Positions 5,861 to 9,745 of a DNA stretch of 9,745 nucleotides are shown one piece after another; positions within the stretch are counted from its first letter, which is position 1, and every line of letters begins with the position of its first letter. The stretch is from contig CAZJQP010000123.1 of NCBI GenBank assembly GCA_964548225.1, forward strand, positions 1-9,745. The letters run 5' to 3'. Origin of the DNA: CALMEH01 sp964548225. GTDB taxonomy: Bacteria; Acidobacteriota; Blastocatellia; Pyrinomonadales; Pyrinomonadaceae. The notes beneath the pieces were generated by a model, which searched no databases, was not told the origin of the DNA, and saw nothing but the letters and a program-made list of their open reading frames with translations. Position numbers and translations under genes: made by a program.

Positions 5861-6190
5861 ATGCAAGCGTTCGCAGATACAATGTCAGCGTTCGCAGATA
5901 CAATGTCAGCGTTCGCAGATATAATGTCAGCGTTCGCAGACATGATGTCAGCGTTCGCAGACATGATGCAAGGCTTACATCGTGTCTGCGAACACTTGCA
6001 CCGTGTCTGCGAACACTTGCACCGTGTCTGCGAACGATTGCACCGTGTCTGCGAACGCTGACATTGCTTCTGCGAATGCTTGCACGATGTCTGCGAACGC
6101 TTGCATTGCTTCTGCGAACGCTTGCACGATGTCTGCGAACGCTTGCATTGTGTCTGCGAACGCTTGCATTGCTTTGGCGAATCTGACCTT
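5861..6190. repeat. Inverted array of 21-bp tandem repeats (5 forward, 9 reverse, 1 decayed)
   Basis: Five units of 21 bp begin at 5861, 5882, 5903, 5924 and 5945 in the form atg-(caa or tca)-gcg-ttcgcaga-followed by a variable end. After a 15-nt junction (5966-5980), nine units in the reverse complement orientation begin at 5981, 6002, 6023, 6044, 6065, 6086, 6107, 6128 and 6149; a tenth at 6170 is decayed. The core ttcgcaga/tctgcgaa is intact in all fourteen clear copies. The two halves meet in a dyad centred at 5973, so single strands could fold into a long imperfect hairpin. Because 21 is divisible by three, most frames are open through the array and spell heptapeptides (MSAFADT, VSANACI, SVRRYNV). 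No ribosome site or extended gene supports translation, so I annotate DNA repeats only. The array fills most of the divergent gap between mdh and the amidohydrolase gene. Confidence 0.97.
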
Positions 6191-6209
6191 TATATTAAGG
6201 AATTACTAC

Positions 6210-6238
6210 TTGATTTGGGGTTTTATCAATGATAAATT
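6210..6238 (+). promoter_or_regulatory. Candidate promoter of the amidohydrolase gene
   Basis: TTGATT (6210-6215) and TAAATT (6233-6238), each matching four of six consensus bases, are 17 bp apart. Transcription would begin near 6245, about 30 nt before the ATG. It lies just outside the 21-bp array. The rest of 6191-6274 shows no other recognisable signal, and the ATG at 6275 lacks a clear Shine-Dalgarno. Confidence 0.35.
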
Positions 6239-6274
6239 TGCGATACTTAACTTTCAAAATCAGTCCGAAAATTT

Positions 6275-7783
6275 ATGTCAAAAACAATCGTCCGCGCTAT
6301 TTCTTTGCTTTTTCTGGTTAGTTTTTTCTTTCAATCAACGCTCTTCGCACAAATCACGAGCGGCAAGCGTTACAGCCGTCTGGTCATCCGAAACGCGATG
6401 ATTGTTGACGGAAGCGGCAGACCGGCGGCGGGACCGTATGATATTGTCGTCGAAAACGATTTGATTTCGCAGATTGTCGGGATTGATCCGGTCGCGGCGA
6501 AAGACGGCACGGCAAAACGTCCCGCGAAAGGCGAGGTCGAGATTGATGCAAGCGGAAAATATGTTCTGCCCGGACTGATAAATCTTCACGGACACACGCA
6601 GGACGAGCGCGGCGGAGTTCCGCAACCCGTCGAATATTGTATGAAAATGTGGCTCGCTTGCGGCATTACGACCGTGCGCGATGTCAGCGCGTCGGCAAAA
6701 ACTTTGAAATGGCGCGAGCAGTCGGAAAAGAATGAAATATTTTCGCCGCGAATTTATGCTTACGGCGTTTTCACGGGCGCGAAAAACGCCGACGAAGCAC
6801 GGCAGAAAGTTCAGAAACTCAAACAAGACGGCTACGACGGCATCAAACTTTTCGGCGTTGACCGCGCAATTATGGCGGCGATGATGGATGAAGCCAAAAA
6901 GCAAAATATGCGCGTCGCGCATCACGTCGGCGTTGAGGAAACGAACGCTTGGGACGACATCAAATTCGGCACGACGAGCATAGAGCATTGGTATGGCATT
7001 CCCGATGCGGCAATTATTTCGGGCAGACAAAATTTTCCGTCCGACTACAATTACAACGACGAAGTTGACCGTTTTCGTTACGCGGGACGTTTGTGGCGCG
7101 AGGCTGATTGGGAGCGTTTGATGAAGGTTTTGGATAGCATGGTCGAAGCAAATGTCGCGTGGAATCCGACGCTCGACATTTACGAAGCCTCACGCGATTT
7201 GCAGAGAGCGCAGACGAATCCCGCTTTTGCCGAATATCTGCACCCGACGCTCGAAGAATTTTTCCGCCCGAATCCCGCCAATCACGGCTCGTATTTTATC
7301 GGCTGGACTTCGACGGATGAAGCGTTTTGGAAGGAAAATTATCGAATCTGGATGCGGGCGTTGGTCGAATTTGAACGACGCGGCGGCACAATCGGTGTCG
7401 GCGAAGATGCCGGATTTATCTATCAAATGTATGGTTTCGGGCTGATTCGTGAACTCGAACTTCATCAAGAAGCAGGGTTTCATCCGCTCAAAGTCATCCA
7501 ACACGCGACGACGAATAATGCCAAGATTATGGGTTTGGAAGACAAAATCGGACGTATCCGAGTCGGTTTCAAAGCCGATTTAATCATCGTCAACGGCAAT
7601 CCTCTCGAAAATTTCAAAGTTCTCTACCCAACCGGCATCGAAGAAATCCGCGACGGCAAAGTCTTCAAAACCGGCGCAATCGAATGGACAATCAAAGACG
7701 GCATCCTGTTTCACGCGCCGACTTTGGCGAAAGAAGTTAGAGAAATGGTGGCAAAAGCCCGTGAAGGGAAGAAAGATAGATAA
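6275..7783 (+). CDS. Secreted metal-dependent amidohydrolase (imidazolonepropionase/prolidase-like)
   Basis: This 502-residue protein begins with a Sec signal peptide: positive residues K3 and R7, a hydrophobic core at 8-20, and probable cleavage after A25 in LFA-Q. It should act in the periplasm or outside the cell. The mature part is an amidohydrolase-superfamily TIM barrel flanked by the usual small beta domain (about 33-98 and 430-475). Metal-site residues are visible: HGH (H105, H107) in NLHGHTQDE, K191 in YDGIKLFG as the likely carboxylated bridging lysine, H216/H217 in VAHHVG, H238 in SIEHWYG, and D378 in GVGEDAG. The C-terminal GFKADLIIVNGNPLEN (431-446) is typical of COG1228-type members. 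These hydrolyse amide or cyclic amide bonds, including Xaa-Pro dipeptides and related compounds; the natural substrate is not readable. The next gene starts 13 nt downstream. Confidence 0.9.
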   Translation: MSKTIVRAISLLFLVSFFFQSTLFAQITSGKRYSRLVIRNAMIVDGSGRPAAGPYDIVVENDLISQIVGIDPVAAKDGTAKRPAKGEVEIDASGKYVLPGLINLHGHTQDERGGVPQPVEYCMKMWLACGITTVRDVSASAKTLKWREQSEKNEIFSPRIYAYGVFTGAKNADEARQKVQKLKQDGYDGIKLFGVDRAIMAAMMDEAKKQNMRVAHHVGVEETNAWDDIKFGTTSIEHWYGIPDAAIISGRQNFPSDYNYNDEVDRFRYAGRLWREADWERLMKVLDSMVEANVAWNPTLDIYEASRDLQRAQTNPAFAEYLHPTLEEFFRPNPANHGSYFIGWTSTDEAFWKENYRIWMRALVEFERRGGTIGVGEDAGFIYQMYGFGLIRELELHQEAGFHPLKVIQHATTNNAKIMGLEDKIGRIRVGFKADLIIVNGNPLENFKVLYPTGIEEIRDGKVFKTGAIEWTIKDGILFHAPTLAKEVREMVAKAREGKKDR

Positions 7784-7796
7784 AAGGTGAAGTTTT

Positions 7797-8279
7797 ATGA
7801 CTACAACAGAAGTTTTAGCTATCATAGGAGCTATAACTGGAACAATTGGAACAGTTACTGGTATTAGTGCCATTCTATGGGATTTTTACAAATGGCGATA
7901 CAACGAACGAGTTCGACTTAAAGTTTCTGCGACTCCAGGGTTTGTTATGACTGGCAATCCTCACGAAAGATATATTCACATTACCGTTTATAATATTGGC
8001 AAAATCCCTACGACGATTAAGCTATTGTCTTTGCACAATTTTGATAACAAAAAAGAATTGAAAAAGAGAAATGGAAAAAATGTATCCGTAATAATGAACC
8101 CAGCATATGGCAATCTCCCTGCACGATTGAATCCCGGTGATGATTGGGCAGGAGGATTCAAACAAAATTTTGATGGCGTTGAAAAATACCTTGAGTATTC
8201 TATTTTCGTAGTTCAAATCGAAGACACTATGTCAGAATTTCCTTTTCGAGCGATTATTGATAAATCACTAATGTCATAA
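7797..8279 (+). CDS. Membrane-anchored protein of unknown function (160 aa)
   Basis: A good ribosome site (aaaggtga at 7783-7790, 6 nt before the ATG) sets this start. Residues 5-28 form one hydrophobic segment (AIIGAITGTIGTVTGISAIL) followed by a basic stretch, DFYKWRYNERVRLK, so the protein is probably anchored with its C-terminal part inside. The remainder (40-160) looks like a beta-rich soluble domain with HITVYNIGKIPTTIKLLSL (72-90), a pattern seen in small membrane-tethered proteins of unknown role. I cannot name a family. Although only 13 nt follow the amidohydrolase stop, base use differs clearly: it favours ata, aga, gga, act and cta codons, while neighbours favour gcg, cgc and ggc. 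This suggests later acquisition. It is convergent with the TldE-like gene, 16 nt apart, with no terminator between them. Confidence 0.78.
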   Translation: MTTTEVLAIIGAITGTIGTVTGISAILWDFYKWRYNERVRLKVSATPGFVMTGNPHERYIHITVYNIGKIPTTIKLLSLHNFDNKKELKKRNGKNVSVIMNPAYGNLPARLNPGDDWAGGFKQNFDGVEKYLEYSIFVVQIEDTMSEFPFRAIIDKSLMS

Positions 8280-8295
8280 TAAACCAAAAAGTTCA

Positions 8296-9630
8296 TTAAA
8301 CCGCGTCCGAAGCCGATGTGAAATTAAACGCCTTTAATTTCAAAGCCGGAAGAAGCGAAGCGTTGCCGTCGCCGACTCGTTCGGGTGTGCCGATCATTTC
8401 GACATTGCCTTGCGCGAGCATTTGGATAATTGATTGATTGAAGCGGAAATTTCTGACGGGATACGCGATTTTGCCTTTTTCGATGAGCCAGATTCCGTCG
8501 CGGGTTAAGCCTGTGGAACTCGCCGTGCGCGGGTCGGTGGCGCGGATATACCAGAAACGGCTGATGAGTAAACCTCTTTCGGTCGAAGCGAGCATTTCTT
8601 CAACGCTCGCAGGTTTTCCGCTCGATTCCATAATCGTATTGACCGGACCGGGAGTCGGTTCTTTGCCCGATTTCTTCGCCCAGAAACGATTGTAAATCAA
8701 ATTTTCCAACACGCCGTTTTTTATCAGATAAATTTTCTGCGCCGGAATGCCGCCTTGCGCCGACATTGAGGCAGGAAGTTCAGCGTTCCACGGGTCGCTG
8801 TAGATATTGATGCGTTCGTCAAAGATTTTTTCGCCGAGCTTGGTTTTGCCGTTCGGCGCGGAATACGGACTGCGACCTTCTTCGGCGGCGCGGGCGTTGA
8901 ACTGAAACGCCAATCCGCCGAGCAAATCCGCAACCGCCTGCGGTTCTAAAATGACGGTATAAACGCCCGGCTCAACCGTTTTCGTGTTGCGCCCTTCGAG
9001 GGCTTTGCGGATTGATTCTTTTGAAATCCGTTCGGTGTCGAGCCGGTTGATGTCGAAATGACTTCGCGCAAAATAGCCCGAACTCGTGCCGTCCGGCGTG
9101 CGTGCCGTCATCGAAAGACTGCCGACGGTTCTTTGCTCGAAACCGAAATTTTTGTTTTTTGTCGCAAACGCTTCCGACACGGCACGCGCTTGATGAAATC
9201 CTCCGCTGATAACGCCCGCTTTTTCGCTCGTTTTCAAAATATCGCCGATTTGTTTGGCGCGATTCGTGAGCGAAATGTTCGCCGTCGCTTCGACAAAACC
9301 GTTTGAAGGTTTGTAAGTCTGCGCTCCAAGCGTCGGCAGATATTCGCGGTCAACAGGCGAAATTTCGGCGACCTGTTCGGCTTGTTCGACCATTGCTTTC
9401 AGACTTGCGTCGCTCAAATCCGTCGTCGAGGACGCGCCGCGTTTTCCCTTAATCCAAACCGTAACATTCGCGCCGCGCTCAATGGTGTTGCCGCTCGTCA
9501 AAAACGTATTACGCGCAAATCTTGAGAAAGATGTCTTCTCGCTCGAAACGGAAACTTGCGCGTCGTCGGCTTTCACAAACGAAAGAATTTTGTCGGTAAT
9601 TTCTCTGGCTTCTTTTTCGGTTAATAACAT
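8296..9630 (-). CDS. TldE/PmbA-like subunit of the TldD/TldE metalloprotease
   Basis: This 444-residue protein has the length and layout of the TldD/PmbA family. In Escherichia coli, TldD and TldE (PmbA) form a heterodimeric protease that degrades unfolded peptides and matures microcin B17 and CcdA-related substrates. The HExxxH metal motif of the catalytic TldD subunit is absent: the matching region after VADLLGGLAFQFNARAAEEG (233-252) has no histidines. This is therefore the TldE type, usually non-catalytic alone. Conserved C-terminal features are present: NGVLENLIYNRFWA (305-318), SSTGLTRDGIWLIEKGKIAY (371-390) and PVRNFRFNQSI (391-401). No signal peptide is seen. No Shine-Dalgarno precedes the ATG. 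The TldD partner is not in the window; in many genomes it lies next to this gene, so it may be beyond the right edge. The symbol is left empty because TldE/PmbA naming varies. Confidence 0.9.
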   Translation of the reverse strand: MLLTEKEAREITDKILSFVKADDAQVSVSSEKTSFSRFARNTFLTSGNTIERGANVTVWIKGKRGASSTTDLSDASLKAMVEQAEQVAEISPVDREYLPTLGAQTYKPSNGFVEATANISLTNRAKQIGDILKTSEKAGVISGGFHQARAVSEAFATKNKNFGFEQRTVGSLSMTARTPDGTSSGYFARSHFDINRLDTERISKESIRKALEGRNTKTVEPGVYTVILEPQAVADLLGGLAFQFNARAAEEGRSPYSAPNGKTKLGEKIFDERINIYSDPWNAELPASMSAQGGIPAQKIYLIKNGVLENLIYNRFWAKKSGKEPTPGPVNTIMESSGKPASVEEMLASTERGLLISRFWYIRATDPRTASSTGLTRDGIWLIEKGKIAYPVRNFRFNQSIIQMLAQGNVEMIGTPERVGDGNASLLPALKLKAFNFTSASDAV

Positions 9631-9674
9631 AATGTTTTTTTGTAGTGAACTTAAAAGTAATGCTTTTATAAATT

Positions 9675-9730
9675 GCCACTAGCTTCAGCTAGTGGTTTGC
9701 TTGAGAAAAGCCAAGCGGCTTTAGCCAAAC
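9675..9730. repeat. REP-like double hairpin at the right edge
   Basis: The first hairpin pairs ccactagc with gctagtgg (9676-9683 and 9688-9695) around ttca. The second pairs aaagcc with ggcttt (9707-9712 and 9717-9722) around aagc, and is enclosed by gtttg (9695-9699) with caaac (9726-9730). Two short, tight stems in an intergenic position with ggctttagcc-type palindromes resemble REP sequences mobilised by RAYT transposases. It lies 45 nt upstream of the TldE-like start codon. The flanks are AT-rich and contain no gene. Confidence 0.7.
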
Positions 9731-9745
9731 AGGAATAAAAAATCA

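Noticed and set aside
5861..6169. CRISPR array
   Set aside because: Units are contiguous 21-bp copies with no unique spacers, orientation flips in the middle, and no cas gene is present.
5824..6186. Plus-strand open frame with SVRRYNV and CLRTLAP repeats
   Set aside because: It is another frame of the same 21-bp repeat, changes character abruptly at the inversion point, and lacks start signals. The array as DNA explains it.
6229..6321. 30-codon frame (starting MINLRYL) overlapping the start of the amidohydrolase gene
   Set aside because: It lacks a ribosome site and overlaps a strong signal peptide in another frame; its length is within chance. A leader peptide is possible but unsupported.
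5982..6401. Plus-strand open frame of 139 codons with VSANACI repeats running through the array into the amidohydrolase gene
   Set aside because: It starts at a GTG inside the array without a ribosome site, is open because the repeat period is a multiple of three, and ends out of frame over the well-supported signal peptide of the amidohydrolase.
6335..7030. 231-codon minus-strand frame opposite the amidohydrolase gene
   Set aside because: It is an antisense shadow with no recognisable domain; the plus strand has full amidohydrolase motifs.

Overview
The window is a bacterial chromosome segment carrying mostly housekeeping genes. The genes have moderate GC and use many gcg, cgc, ttt and aaa codons, while the gaps between genes are very AT-rich. 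Protein flavour (a DinB-like gene beside dapD, a secreted COG1228-type amidohydrolase, an LDH-like malate dehydrogenase, a TldE/PmbA-like protein) and the REP-like hairpins suggest an environmental bacterium, perhaps Acidobacteriota (Blastocatellia). That placement is inference from general resemblance, not a database match. The tRNA gene encodes its own CCA end.

Layout, left to right. Positions 13-2926 hold a plus-strand run: a candidate promoter, an ATP-grasp ligase of unknown substrate (120-1331), an 18-bp hairpin, an endonuclease/exonuclease/phosphatase-fold protein (1424-2638) and a small protein of unknown function (2675-2926). A tRNA-Ala(CGC) with a clear terminator follows (2993-3103). 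Next is a 321-bp gap whose main content is a nested inverted repeat (3140-3239).

From 5736 down to 3425 the minus strand carries mdh, a terminator-like hairpin, a DinB/YfiT-like four-helix protein and dapD. The last two are 3 nt apart and probably co-transcribed. mdh belongs to the TCA cycle and dapD to lysine/diaminopimelate synthesis, so the set looks like a metabolic neighbourhood rather than one pathway.

Between mdh and the divergent amidohydrolase gene lies the most unusual structure here, an array of 21-bp repeats (5861-6190). Five copies run in one orientation, then nine clear copies plus one decayed copy run in the other, meeting at an exact dyad. Every clear copy keeps the 8-bp core ttcgcaga (or its complement tctgcgaa), and 21 bp is two helical turns.

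The right third has a secreted amidohydrolase (6275-7783), a small membrane-anchored protein with distinctly different codon use (7797-8279), and a convergent TldE/PmbA-like gene (8296-9630). Upstream of that gene is a REP-like double hairpin at the window edge. No transposase, CRISPR array, phage gene or recognised defence system is visible. The strongest candidates for something undescribed are the inverted 21-bp array and the two structured intergenic repeats.
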